DNA of 64,000 bases from Mycolicibacterium sp. CR10 (lineage in GTDB: Bacteria; Actinomycetota; Actinomycetes; Mycobacteriales; Mycobacteriaceae), in assembly GCF_005222675.1 (NCBI RefSeq), contig NZ_STGE01000001.1:1-64000 (forward strand). Direction: 5' to 3'. Under the pieces are notes generated by a model. It did no database searches. It worked only from the letters and a program-made list of their open reading frames with translations, and was not told the origin of the DNA. Positions 36,142 to 44,175 of the stretch are shown in pieces. The position numbers and the translations under genes were made by a program. Numbering within the stretch: the first letter of the stretch is position 1; each line of letters starts with the position of its first letter.

Positions 36142-36714
36142 TCATCTCGAAGCCTCGGATGGCGCCAGGAATACGGTTTCGGCCGTCTCGTTGTTGCTCC
36201 GCAGCCCGATATCGAATCGAAGGCCAAGCCGGTCGCGGGTTGCGATCAGGGTTTGCCGCCGTTCGGCAGGCAGGCTGCGCAGCAGGGGGTCTTTGGCGAG
36301 GTGACAGCCCGGATGGTAGGCACGGGTGATCAGCCTGTTGAGACGCGCTGGGGCCAAAATCGTCACAAGGACAAACGGCGCGGCACCGGGTGTAGACGGC
36401 TGGGGGGGCGCCATGCTGATGCTGAAACAACCCTGTTCGTCCGTGATTGCACGACCGTCGCCGGTGCCAGGCCAGCCGATGTACCGCAGCAGCGAGCCAC
36501 TCTTCGCCGGCGCAATGCCGTTGGCGTGAGCGTGCCAGATCTCCACGAGCGCATCGGGAACTCCGCGGCCGTCCCCACCGGTGACCACCCCGTGAAACTG
36601 GATGGCCGGGGACGAACCGGGCTGTACGGGGTCGGCCCTACGTTCGAACGACGGTGCGCAGCCACCATTCGGTCCGCTGGGTGGGCCAGGGGTGGCGGCC
36701 GTCTTGGTGCTCAT
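36142..36714 (-). CDS. Orphan protocatechuate 3,4-dioxygenase alpha-subunit-like protein (PcaG)
   Basis: 190 residues with the PcaG intradiol core: FHGVVTGGDGRGVPDALVEIWHAHANG, ITDEQGCFSI, FVLVTILAPARLNRLITRAYHPG, PAERRQTLIATRDRLGLRFDIGL, ETVFL. Protocatechuate 3,4-dioxygenase needs PcaH, whose chain supplies the iron ligands. No pcaH is found on either side, and the N-terminal QTxGPYL segment of PcaG is also missing. On its own this chain is probably inactive, or partners with a PcaH from elsewhere. Confidence 0.7.
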   Translation of the reverse strand: MSTKTAATPGPPSGPNGGCAPSFERRADPVQPGSSPAIQFHGVVTGGDGRGVPDALVEIWHAHANGIAPAKSGSLLRYIGWPGTGDGRAITDEQGCFSISMAPPQPSTPGAAPFVLVTILAPARLNRLITRAYHPGCHLAKDPLLRSLPAERRQTLIATRDRLGLRFDIGLRSNNETAETVFLAPSEASR

Positions 36715-36932
36715 CCGCGCCCCCTGTCAACTCGGGTCTGCTGTGTTTCGCCGGATCGTTCAGGTCTGGTGTCGACGTCGCCAAACCGGCCGCCGAATGT
36801 GCCAGGTAGGCGCTGGCGCAGAATTGGGTAGGATGTCGGGCGATGCTGTACACGGGTCTGAATCATGAACCGACCGAAGGCATCTGACCAGAATCGAACC
36901 GAGGTCCACGTCGCGACCGCAGGAGCCACAGC

Positions 36933-37331
36933 TCAGTCCCCCCAGACGAGTCCGTCGACCTGTCCAACGAGGCGAAGTCCGGCGCTCAGCACGGCCATGT
37001 GCGCCATGGCAACCTTGATCGGGCCAACGAACTTGATCTTCCGCGTCGCGATCGCGCTGGCTACGCCAACCTCGCCTTCGGCAACCCGGTGCCACAAGGC
37101 CGCTGTCGCGGTCAAGACGAAGTCGGGCTTGCGCCCCTCTATCGGGCGGCCCCCGTAGACGGCCTCACCGTCTTTGATCTCCAGTTGCGACACCTGGTCG
37201 GTTTCGTCCTGGACGCGCCATTCGATAACCATGGTCAATTCCTTGGCACCGTCCCGGATCTCGGGCGAGCCATTCCATAGACCGCGATAGGCCTGGGCCC
37301 ACTCGGGCGACATCAACGCGACGGCACTCAT
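36933..37331 (-). CDS. SCP2 sterol-carrier domain protein
   Basis: 132 residues from ATG 37331 (MSAVALMSPEW); ATG 37355 is possible, but AAGGAG lies between the two. The SCP2 fold shows as ELTMVIEWRVQ, GRKPDFVLTATAALWHRVAEGEVGVASAIATRKIKFVG, with a C-terminal helix. Such domains bind hydrophobic ligands. It is the last gene of the flavoprotein-dioxygenase operon and may shuttle substrate to the oxygenase (inference). Confidence 0.75.
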   Translation of the reverse strand: MSAVALMSPEWAQAYRGLWNGSPEIRDGAKELTMVIEWRVQDETDQVSQLEIKDGEAVYGGRPIEGRKPDFVLTATAALWHRVAEGEVGVASAIATRKIKFVGPIKVAMAHMAVLSAGLRLVGQVDGLVWGD

Positions 37332-37359
37332 CGGCAGTTCATCTCCTTCATTCACTGGG

Positions 37360-37857
37360 TCAGACCGGGTACACCAGGTAGCGCGGCGGGATGTTGTCGA
37401 CTACCACGAACCTCGACTCGACCAGCGCGGTAGCACCGTCGAGGACGACGATGTCGTCGCAGTGGCCGCTGACCAGGATCCCGGCCTCGCCGGAGGTGGC
37501 GGTATAGGCGACGAGGAGATTGGACCGCACCTTCCAGCGACCGTCGGCGAGCTCCCGCAACGCCGTGCGCTGCTGGATGTGCCGGGTGTCATAGGGCTCC
37601 ACGGTGTCCGCCCAGACTTCCTGGATCATCTTTACGCGGTCGACCATCCGTTCCCGGCAGTCGTCCATCATGTACGCCAGCGGCAGCCCCTCGCGGACGT
37701 TCTCCATGGCGTGCACCTCGTAGGCGCATTCCCGCGCGAACAGGGCGAGCCACGCCGTGAAGTCCCGTTGGTCGACCGCGCCGGCATAGGCCCCGGCCAG
37801 CTCGTCCACCAGGTAGGCGACGTGAACCTGCCGATTTTCGACACTGGAGGTCAGCAA
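37360..37857 (-). CDS. Ring-hydroxylating dioxygenase, beta subunit (pair 4)
   Basis: 165 residues from TTG 37857, which follows GAGG by about ten bases and overlaps the alpha stop (TTGCTGA); ATG 37887 would add ten residues. VDELAGAYAGAVDQRDFTAWLALFARECAYEVHAMEN is the divergent form of the small-subunit start. It ends in FVVVDNIPPRYLVYPV, not the usual NLSxFL, in keeping with its atypical alpha partner. Confidence 0.8.
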   Translation of the reverse strand: MLTSSVENRQVHVAYLVDELAGAYAGAVDQRDFTAWLALFARECAYEVHAMENVREGLPLAYMMDDCRERMVDRVKMIQEVWADTVEPYDTRHIQQRTALRELADGRWKVRSNLLVAYTATSGEAGILVSGHCDDIVVLDGATALVESRFVVVDNIPPRYLVYPV

Positions 37858-39032
37858 AATTCCATCACCTCGCGATAGTGGGCCCACCAGCTCGTGTTGG
37901 CGACCTCGTCGTTCTGCGACGACTCCGACACCGGCCGGCCGACGCCGGCGACGAACCGCTGGTAGCCGCCGTCATGCGCCGTCGCCTGAACACGGTTGTA
38001 GACGGCGGCGTCCTCGATGCTGATGAAGCCGCTCGGCCCCAACAGGTTCGACGACTGCCGGACGCGGTGGCGCGTGTAGTCCTCGTCGTCACTGGCGTGG
38101 CCGAAGAACGCGTAGCGCACTTCGGTGCGGTCGACCCCGAGTGGTCTTGCGTACCGGATGTTGATGGTGTCTACATGGCGGACGATGCCGGTGACCGGCC
38201 GGAGGGCGACGACGCGAGCCCGGCTGTCCTCCCCCACACGTGTGACCACGCTGGGGTCGGCCAGGAAGCCGTTGTCCACGTAGGGCTGCGAGTCATAGAG
38301 GATGGACATGTGACCGTAGGGCTCGGTAACGACGATATTGCCGTTACCGCCCTGCCAATTGAGCAACTTGAACGCGCGGTGCAGCAGCGGCGCGTGGTAG
38401 GGATCGTTGTCGATATAGGTTTTCCAGTTGGTCTGGAACACCACCGTCTGGTAGCCGAGCAGCGTCAGATCGCCGTCATCGACCATGCAGTCGCTCAGTG
38501 TCGAGGCAGTATCCCCGAGAAAGTCGTCGAACGCCGGCGGCTGCTCGGCCATGCTGACGAACACCAGCCCCCACGACTCGACCGCGTGCACCTCGCGCAG
38601 GCCATAGTCCTGCTCGCGAAAGTCCGGGCGAAACTGCATGCGGCGGGGCGCGCCGGCAAACGACCCGTCATTGTCGTAGAGCCAGCGGTGATATGGGCAC
38701 TCGAACCGCTCCGCCACACCGCACCGGCGTTGTTCCAGCAGCGTCCCGCGGTGCGCGCACGAGTTGACGAACACCCGGATGCGGTCGTCGGCACCGCGCA
38801 CGACGAGAAGCGGCACATCGGCCAGCCATCTCGTTCGGAAGGCGTTACGTTCAGGCAGTTCGGCCCGGTGCGCGATCGGATGCCAGTACGGCCCGTAGAA
38901 GATCCTCTTGAGCTCTTCCTGGTAGACGTCGGGGTCGCTGAACACCTCCTTGGGGATGTCCGTGGCCGCCCTGAAGCGCTTCCGGATGGCGGCCTGCGTA
39001 CCGACGAAGTCCAGTGTCGGTCCACCATTCAC
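37851..39032 (-). CDS. Atypical Rieske dioxygenase, alpha subunit (pair 4)
   Basis: 393 residues from GTG 39032, which has AAGGAG seven bases before and overlaps the previous stop. Rieske ligands C92-x-H94 (SCAHRG) and C112-xx-H115, but the second motif reads CPYHRW where the others have CPYHGW. Iron site TYIDNDPYHAPLLH (Asp210, H213, H218) lacks the ENFxGDxYH text shared by most of the other alpha chains. It is the most divergent of the six alpha subunits. Its operon adds a flavoprotein, a double [4Fe-4S] ferredoxin and a beta-propeller, so substrate and electron path may differ. Confidence 0.85.
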   Translation of the reverse strand: MNGGPTLDFVGTQAAIRKRFRAATDIPKEVFSDPDVYQEELKRIFYGPYWHPIAHRAELPERNAFRTRWLADVPLLVVRGADDRIRVFVNSCAHRGTLLEQRRCGVAERFECPYHRWLYDNDGSFAGAPRRMQFRPDFREQDYGLREVHAVESWGLVFVSMAEQPPAFDDFLGDTASTLSDCMVDDGDLTLLGYQTVVFQTNWKTYIDNDPYHAPLLHRAFKLLNWQGGNGNIVVTEPYGHMSILYDSQPYVDNGFLADPSVVTRVGEDSRARVVALRPVTGIVRHVDTINIRYARPLGVDRTEVRYAFFGHASDDEDYTRHRVRQSSNLLGPSGFISIEDAAVYNRVQATAHDGGYQRFVAGVGRPVSESSQNDEVANTSWWAHYREVMEFC

Positions 39033-40114
39033 GCCGCTGCTCCTTTCTGTGCGGTAACGATGTGAGTCACCGAGCCAAGGCCATCGGCGAGCCTTGTCCA
39101 GGTTTGGCCCTCGTCCTCCGAGATGTGCAGCTGCCCTCCGGTGGTGCCGTAATAGAGCCGGAGCCCGCCTCCGTCGACGACCTCTCCCTCCAGCGCCCAA
39201 ACCATGTCGAACAGGCCAACCTCGCCGTTGGCGCCCAGCCTGGACCAGGTCACGCCGCCGTCGTCACTGCGGAAGAACCCCACGTCGGCACCACGGCGCC
39301 GACGCAGCTTGGACGGTGAGAGGAAGTAGACGTTGCCGTTGAGCGCGCCCAACACCAACAGGCGCACTGCGGCCCACTTCGGCGGAATGCCGTCGGCGGC
39401 GGCCAGGAATATCACGTCGGGGTCGGCGGGGTGCACCACGATCGCGTCCTCGGTGTAGATGCGCGCTCCGAGCCCGTCGTTGGACTGCAGCCAGCTGGAC
39501 CCACGGTCGGTGCTGCGGTAGACCCCCTTGCCGCCCCGGTATGGCTTGGTGTCCTGGCCTGTGGTCACTATCAGCCGGTCCGGAGCCCCGGGGTGCAGGA
39601 CAACGCGGTGGATGTCGTGACCAAGTCCGTCAACCTGCGCCCACGTCTGTCCCTGGTCCTTACTGACCAGGAGTGACCCGACCTCGATCCCGGCGTAGAC
39701 GACGTCCGCCTCCAGCGGGTGCACGGCAATGGTCCGGACGTGCGCGATTCCGGGTCGGATCGGAAAGCTCCACCGTTTCGCTTCCGGTAAGCCAAGCAGA
39801 TTCCCGCACTCGGTCCACGCGCCGTCGGCCCACCGCAGCAGGTGCGCCGGCTCCGTTCCGGCGTACAGTGCACCGGGCGTGTGCGGGTCGAACGCCAGCG
39901 CGCGCACGTCGCGGTATGCCAGGCCGTCGCCGAGGTCTTTCCAATGGTCCGCGCCCTCCTCCGCCAGGAACACCCCTTGCTTGTAAACGGCAGCGGCGAC
40001 GGCGTTGTCGTGGGTAGCGATGGACATGACCTGCCCCGGCAGCTGGGGCCAGGCCCGGAGCTCGCCGTCGCCGGAAACGCTGAACACTCCGCGGCTCGTC
40101 GCTACGACGGGCAC
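39029..40114 (-). CDS. BNR/YCF48-like beta-propeller protein
   Basis: 361 residues built of repeated blades with Asp-box-like turns: VSKDQGQTWAQVDG, YRSTDRGSSWLQSNDG, FRSDDGGVTWSRLG, ISEDEGQTWTRLADG. No signal peptide is visible, so it is probably cytoplasmic. Such propellers occur in sialidases, photosystem II assembly factor YCF48 and assembly scaffolds; here there is no glycosidase context. It overlaps the ferredoxin gene (13 bp) and the dioxygenase alpha gene (GTGA), so it is surely co-translated with redox proteins. A role in assembling or docking the oxygenase is a guess. Confidence 0.75.
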   Translation of the reverse strand: MPVVATSRGVFSVSGDGELRAWPQLPGQVMSIATHDNAVAAAVYKQGVFLAEEGADHWKDLGDGLAYRDVRALAFDPHTPGALYAGTEPAHLLRWADGAWTECGNLLGLPEAKRWSFPIRPGIAHVRTIAVHPLEADVVYAGIEVGSLLVSKDQGQTWAQVDGLGHDIHRVVLHPGAPDRLIVTTGQDTKPYRGGKGVYRSTDRGSSWLQSNDGLGARIYTEDAIVVHPADPDVIFLAAADGIPPKWAAVRLLVLGALNGNVYFLSPSKLRRRRGADVGFFRSDDGGVTWSRLGANGEVGLFDMVWALEGEVVDGGGLRLYYGTTGGQLHISEDEGQTWTRLADGLGSVTHIVTAQKGAAA

Positions 40115-40395
40115 GGCGCGTCCTCCTTGCCCGTTTCGGAGGCGCCGCCGCGCTCGACCTTCGGCAGGAACGGTTCGGGGATCACCAATTCATGGCTGAC
40201 GACGATCGCGTCCACGTGGCAGTCGATCGCGCACAGCCGGCAGGAATGACAGTCATTCGGGTAGATGATCTTGGCCCGCCACTTGCTGGTGGCCCACGGA
40301 TCGTCGCCCTCCACCAGCCGGATGACGCCCGTCGGACAACTGTCGATGCAGACGTTGCATCCGTCGCAGGTCTCCTCGTCGATACTCTCGATCAC
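40102..40395 (-). CDS. Ferredoxin with two [4Fe-4S] clusters
   Basis: 97 residues from GTG 40395, overlapping the flavoprotein stop (GTGA). Two cluster motifs: CDGCNVCIDSCP and CHSCRLCAIDCH, each CxxCxxCxxxC. The close coupling to a fumarate-reductase-like flavoprotein recalls the AprA-AprB pair of adenylylsulfate reductase, in which the ferredoxin-like chain feeds the flavin. It is unlike the one-cluster ferredoxins that serve the other dioxygenases. Confidence 0.85.
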   Translation of the reverse strand: MIESIDEETCDGCNVCIDSCPTGVIRLVEGDDPWATSKWRAKIIYPNDCHSCRLCAIDCHVDAIVVSHELVIPEPFLPKVERGGASETGKEDAPCPS

Positions 40396-42167
40396 AGGAC
40401 CGGCACCTCCTCGCGGTAAGACTCGGGCACGGTGTACGGGCTCGGGTGTCGGCCAGGCAGAGCCTGGACCGACCATGTTTGAATCGGCAGCTCACGCTCG
40501 CTGAACTCGAGGTCGAACTCGCCGCCGGCGCCGCGGCGGACGAGGAGCCACTTGAGCCACTCGTCGTTGTCGGCGTACGGGTAATCGACCCTGAACAGCT
40601 CGCCGCGGCTCTCCGTTCTCCGCTTCATCGCCTCGCAGGTGATGATTGCCAGCGTCAGATAGGCGCGGACCTCGTGTGCCTTCTTGAGCTCCTGATAATC
40701 CGGCGCGAAGACATAGCGCAACACCCGGTCGCGGATCCGGTAGAGCTCGGTGAGCGTCTCGTCGATTCGTGCCTCCGACTTGAACAGAGCGAACGCCGGG
40801 TTTGCCGTCGCCTCGCCGATGGCCTTCCACACGTCGACCGGCCGGACCTGCCGCAGCCGACGCATCGGCGCGAAATACCCCGCCAAGCTCTCCCGCGCCT
40901 GCTCCTGCCACACACTGGGCGGCGTGGTGCTGCCGCCGAGCGCGGCAGCGGCGGTGCCCGCGCGGTATCCCGCAACCGCGGAGAAGCTGGAGATGCCGCT
41001 GCCAGAGATCCCCGACATCAGATGCGGACACGCCGTGCCGTAACCCACCGCGAACAGGCCCGGCACGGTGGTAGCGCCGTCCAGGTCGATCGTGGGACCG
41101 CTGGTGCTGCTCGTGCCGAGCACGATGAATGGAGTCACCTCGAGCAGATCAGTTCCGGGGTCGACGTCAAACTCGGTGAACGCTCGCCGCACCGTCGGCG
41201 ACACCTCGTAGAGCACGTCGAGATCGGCCTGCGCGACATGGCGCAGGTCGAGATAGCAGGGACCGCGGCCCTCCACCATCTCGGTCATGATCGACCGCGC
41301 GATGGTGAACAAACCTCCCTTGTCTCCCCAGATCGGGTCATAGCGGTCCATGAAGTAGTCGCCCGCGGCGTTGCAGAATTTGCCGCCGATACCTTGGATC
41401 TTGGCCTGGCCGGGCGTGAAGAACGACCGGTTGAAGTAACTCCAGGCGGCGAACTGGCCGAACTCCATGCCGGCGAATTCGGCACCCACCCGCCACGCCG
41501 CGACGTGCCCCTCCCCGCTGCAATGGTCGGCGAACGCATAGTGCAGCTTCGGATACCACGGTCCGGTGTTGAGGACGACGGCGCCCGCGGTGAATATGTG
41601 GCGCTCACCGGTGACCACGTTGACCCCCACCGCACCGCATACCGCGCCGGTGGTCGGCCGTCGGCCGTCGGTGGTGAGCAGATCGATCACATCCACCCGT
41701 TCGTACAGGCGCACCCCCGCGGCCTTCATCCTCTCCTTGAGGATCTCCATGCAGACACGCCCATCAACACCCAGCGTCGTACCAAGATTGTGGCCGCGGA
41801 CCGTGACGTACTTCAGCGACCCGTCCTCATGAGTGGAATAGGGCACACCCCAGTCGATCTGCTCGTTGACCCGGTCATACGCCTCGGTGATGTACTGCCG
41901 AACCCAGTCCTGATCGGCCAGGTAGTTGCTGCCCACCACGAATTCGCGCATCCACTCGACCATCTCGTCCCCCTCGAGCCGGTGATCGGGCGCGTACTGG
42001 CTGTGCACATAGGTCATCGGTCCCGCCCGAGATACCACCGCCTTCTCGACCAAGATCACCGACGAGCCCAACTCCGCGGCCCGCAACGCCGCTCGCGCCC
42101 CACCAATCCCGCCGCCGACTACCAGGACGTCGCACTCCTGCACTGAAACTTTCGAATCACCTTCCAC
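40392..42167 (-). CDS. FAD-dependent oxidoreductase, fumarate reductase/AprA-like
   Basis: 591 residues. FAD motif DVLVVGGGIGGARAALRAAELG, second-glycine region LFAVGYGTACPHLMSGISGSGI, and capping and C-terminal helical domains of the succinate dehydrogenase/fumarate reductase flavoprotein superfamily (TPFIVLGTSSTSGPTIDLDGATTVPGLFAVG). GTG start. It may oxidise or reduce a C=C or alicyclic substrate, or pass electrons through the adjoining double-cluster ferredoxin to dioxygenase 4. Substrate not evident. Confidence 0.82.
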   Translation of the reverse strand: MEGDSKVSVQECDVLVVGGGIGGARAALRAAELGSSVILVEKAVVSRAGPMTYVHSQYAPDHRLEGDEMVEWMREFVVGSNYLADQDWVRQYITEAYDRVNEQIDWGVPYSTHEDGSLKYVTVRGHNLGTTLGVDGRVCMEILKERMKAAGVRLYERVDVIDLLTTDGRRPTTGAVCGAVGVNVVTGERHIFTAGAVVLNTGPWYPKLHYAFADHCSGEGHVAAWRVGAEFAGMEFGQFAAWSYFNRSFFTPGQAKIQGIGGKFCNAAGDYFMDRYDPIWGDKGGLFTIARSIMTEMVEGRGPCYLDLRHVAQADLDVLYEVSPTVRRAFTEFDVDPGTDLLEVTPFIVLGTSSTSGPTIDLDGATTVPGLFAVGYGTACPHLMSGISGSGISSFSAVAGYRAGTAAAALGGSTTPPSVWQEQARESLAGYFAPMRRLRQVRPVDVWKAIGEATANPAFALFKSEARIDETLTELYRIRDRVLRYVFAPDYQELKKAHEVRAYLTLAIITCEAMKRRTESRGELFRVDYPYADNDEWLKWLLVRRGAGGEFDLEFSERELPIQTWSVQALPGRHPSPYTVPESYREEVPVL

Positions 42168-42242
42168 GATCAGCTGACTCCTCTTCTCCCGTGTTCACAC
42201 AGCCACCACAGAGCACCCGAAAACCGCTACACACTTCTCCAG

Positions 42243-43268
42243 TCACGGCGTCACCAACACCTTGATCCGGTCCTCCCGCCCCTCTACCAGCGCCGCCAAC
42301 CCATCCTCGATAGCGCTGCCCAGCGGCACCCTGGCGGTGATCTGCGGAGCGAGCTCGACGGTTCCGTCTGCCATCAGGGCGAGCACGGCGGGGAAATCGT
42401 CGAACATGTCGTAACCGAAGACGAGCCGCAGCTGCGGCTCCCTGATCAGATGCTGGTTGACGTCGAGCGAGGCTGCGCCGGCCCACGACGACATCTCCAT
42501 GAAGCGGCCCTGCTTGCGTAGGCAGTCCAGGCCCGTCGTGAACGCTTCGGGGCTGCCCGCCGCATGAAAGACGACGTCCACACCGATGCCCCGGGTCTCC
42601 TCGAGGATCCGTGCGGTGGTGTCGGGGTCACGCGAATCGAGTGCCACCGCGGCGCCCACGTCGCGGGCAAGGCGTCGACGAAAACCGCTCGGCTCCAAGA
42701 CGTAGATCCGCGCGGCGCCGGCGGCGTGTGCGCACTGGATCACTGCCAGCCCGAGGGCCCCCGCCCCGAGGACCAGCACCGTCTCGCCGAGAAGCAGCTC
42801 CGCCCGGCGCACCGCGTGGAAGGCCACTGCGGTCGGCTCGGTTAGGGCGGCCTCCGCGATGTCAACCTCGTCGGGCACCCGGATCGCGAGACGAGACGGC
42901 ACCGCGACGTAGCGCGCCAGTCCCCCGTTGCGGGTCAAGCCGATCCACTCGGGGCGCTGACATAAGTGGTAGAGCGCACGGTGGCAGTAGTGGCAGCTGT
43001 CGCAGAAATCCATCGGGATCACCGCGGCCCCCTCGCCAATCCGCGACCGGTCGACGCCAGAGCCGACCTCCACGATCCGGCCAGAGACCTCATGGCCGAG
43101 GACCACCGGTGGCTGTGAGAACGTCGGCCCTGCCAGGTACTCGTGGAGGTCGGTTCCGCACAGCCCGGTCGCCGCCACCTCGATGATGACTTCGCCGGCC
43201 CGGGGCGTCGGGTCTGGGACCGACTCCAGGCCGACGTCCCTGTTGCCTCGAAGGACGATCGCGTCCAT
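42243..43268 (-). CDS. Zinc-dependent medium-chain alcohol dehydrogenase
   Basis: 341 residues. Catalytic zinc motif TGLCGTDLHEYLAGP and GHEVSG, structural zinc FCDSCHYCHRALYHLC, Rossmann GAGALGLAVIQCA. Paralogue of the enzyme at 17.0 kb with the same GTDLHEYLAGP text. Lies 75 bp before the flavoprotein gene and is probably in the same transcript. Likely oxidises a (di)hydroxy-alicyclic or side-chain alcohol. Confidence 0.88.
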   Translation of the reverse strand: MDAIVLRGNRDVGLESVPDPTPRAGEVIIEVAATGLCGTDLHEYLAGPTFSQPPVVLGHEVSGRIVEVGSGVDRSRIGEGAAVIPMDFCDSCHYCHRALYHLCQRPEWIGLTRNGGLARYVAVPSRLAIRVPDEVDIAEAALTEPTAVAFHAVRRAELLLGETVLVLGAGALGLAVIQCAHAAGAARIYVLEPSGFRRRLARDVGAAVALDSRDPDTTARILEETRGIGVDVVFHAAGSPEAFTTGLDCLRKQGRFMEMSSWAGAASLDVNQHLIREPQLRLVFGYDMFDDFPAVLALMADGTVELAPQITARVPLGSAIEDGLAALVEGREDRIKVLVTP

Positions 43269-43325
43269 GTTCAGATCACCCGGGTCCTCTCCTGGGTTCC
43301 ACGACGGCGGCGGTCGGTGCCACGC

Positions 43326-44117
43326 TCACATGGCCTCGAAAGCCGGAAACCGAACGCCCGCGGTCATGCCGCCGTCCACCGGAAGCACGGCACCGGTGAT
43401 GAACGACGCGTCGGGCGAGGCGAGGAACACGGCCGGGGCGGCAATCTCCTCGGGTCGCGCGAAACGTTGCATCACGCAGATGTCAGCCATCATCGAGGCG
43501 TGCTCGGGGTGCTCGGAGAGGAACCGGTCGATCCTTGGGGTGCGGGTGCCCCCTGGTGCGATCGCGTTCACGCGGATGTTGTCGCGCGCGAAGTCGAGGG
43601 CCATGTTCTTCGTGAGCAGAATGACCCCGCCCTTGCTCGCGCTGTAGGCCGAGCACCTGTTCTCAGCCAGAATCCCTGCCGTCGACGCGACGTTGACGAT
43701 CGATCCGCCGCCGGCCGAGCGCAGCACGGGAATGACGGGTTTGGACATCTGAAAGACGCTGCCGAGGTTCGCGTCGAACTGGTCACGCCATTCCTCCTCG
43801 CTGATCTCTTCGACATTGCGGGGCAGACTGACGCCGACGACGTTGAACAGTGCGTCGAGGCGGCCGAACTCGGCCAATGCCCGCTCGACGACACGGTTGG
43901 CGACATCACGGCGACAAACGTCGCCGGCCACGCCGCAGACCCGAGCGCCGGACGCAGCCAGTGCGCCCACGGCCGTCTCCAAGCCCGCCGCATCCGTGTC
44001 GGCCATTACGCAGCTCCCGCCGTCGCGGCACCAGCGCGTGGCAATCGCCGAACCAATCCCCGCCGCGGCCGCGGTGACGATCGCGACCCGGCCGGATTTA
44101 GTCTCCGCAACGCTCAC
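43326..44117 (-). CDS. Short-chain dehydrogenase/reductase
   Basis: 263 residues. Cofactor motif VTAAAAGIGSAIA (variant of TGxxxGIG), LFNVVG (variant of NNAG), catalytic S…YSASK, and RVNAIAPGGTRTP. The closing PVDGGMTAGVRFP is typical. It may rearomatise a dihydrodiol of the adjoining dioxygenases or oxidise a ring alcohol. Confidence 0.88.
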   Translation of the reverse strand: MSVAETKSGRVAIVTAAAAGIGSAIATRWCRDGGSCVMADTDAAGLETAVGALAASGARVCGVAGDVCRRDVANRVVERALAEFGRLDALFNVVGVSLPRNVEEISEEEWRDQFDANLGSVFQMSKPVIPVLRSAGGGSIVNVASTAGILAENRCSAYSASKGGVILLTKNMALDFARDNIRVNAIAPGGTRTPRIDRFLSEHPEHASMMADICVMQRFARPEEIAAPAVFLASPDASFITGAVLPVDGGMTAGVRFPAFEAM

Positions 44118-44175
44118 GTGTGACCGATCATCGAACCGACGCTCGTGGCTGCACCCATCCTTGGGACGGTCACCA

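Noticed and set aside
36715-36932. pcaH upstream of pcaG
   Set aside because: No frame shows the PcaH iron-ligand text or even a long open frame in the right direction.
40446-42146. 566-codon plus-strand frame
   Set aside because: Shadow of the flavoprotein gene on the other strand, no recognisable domain.
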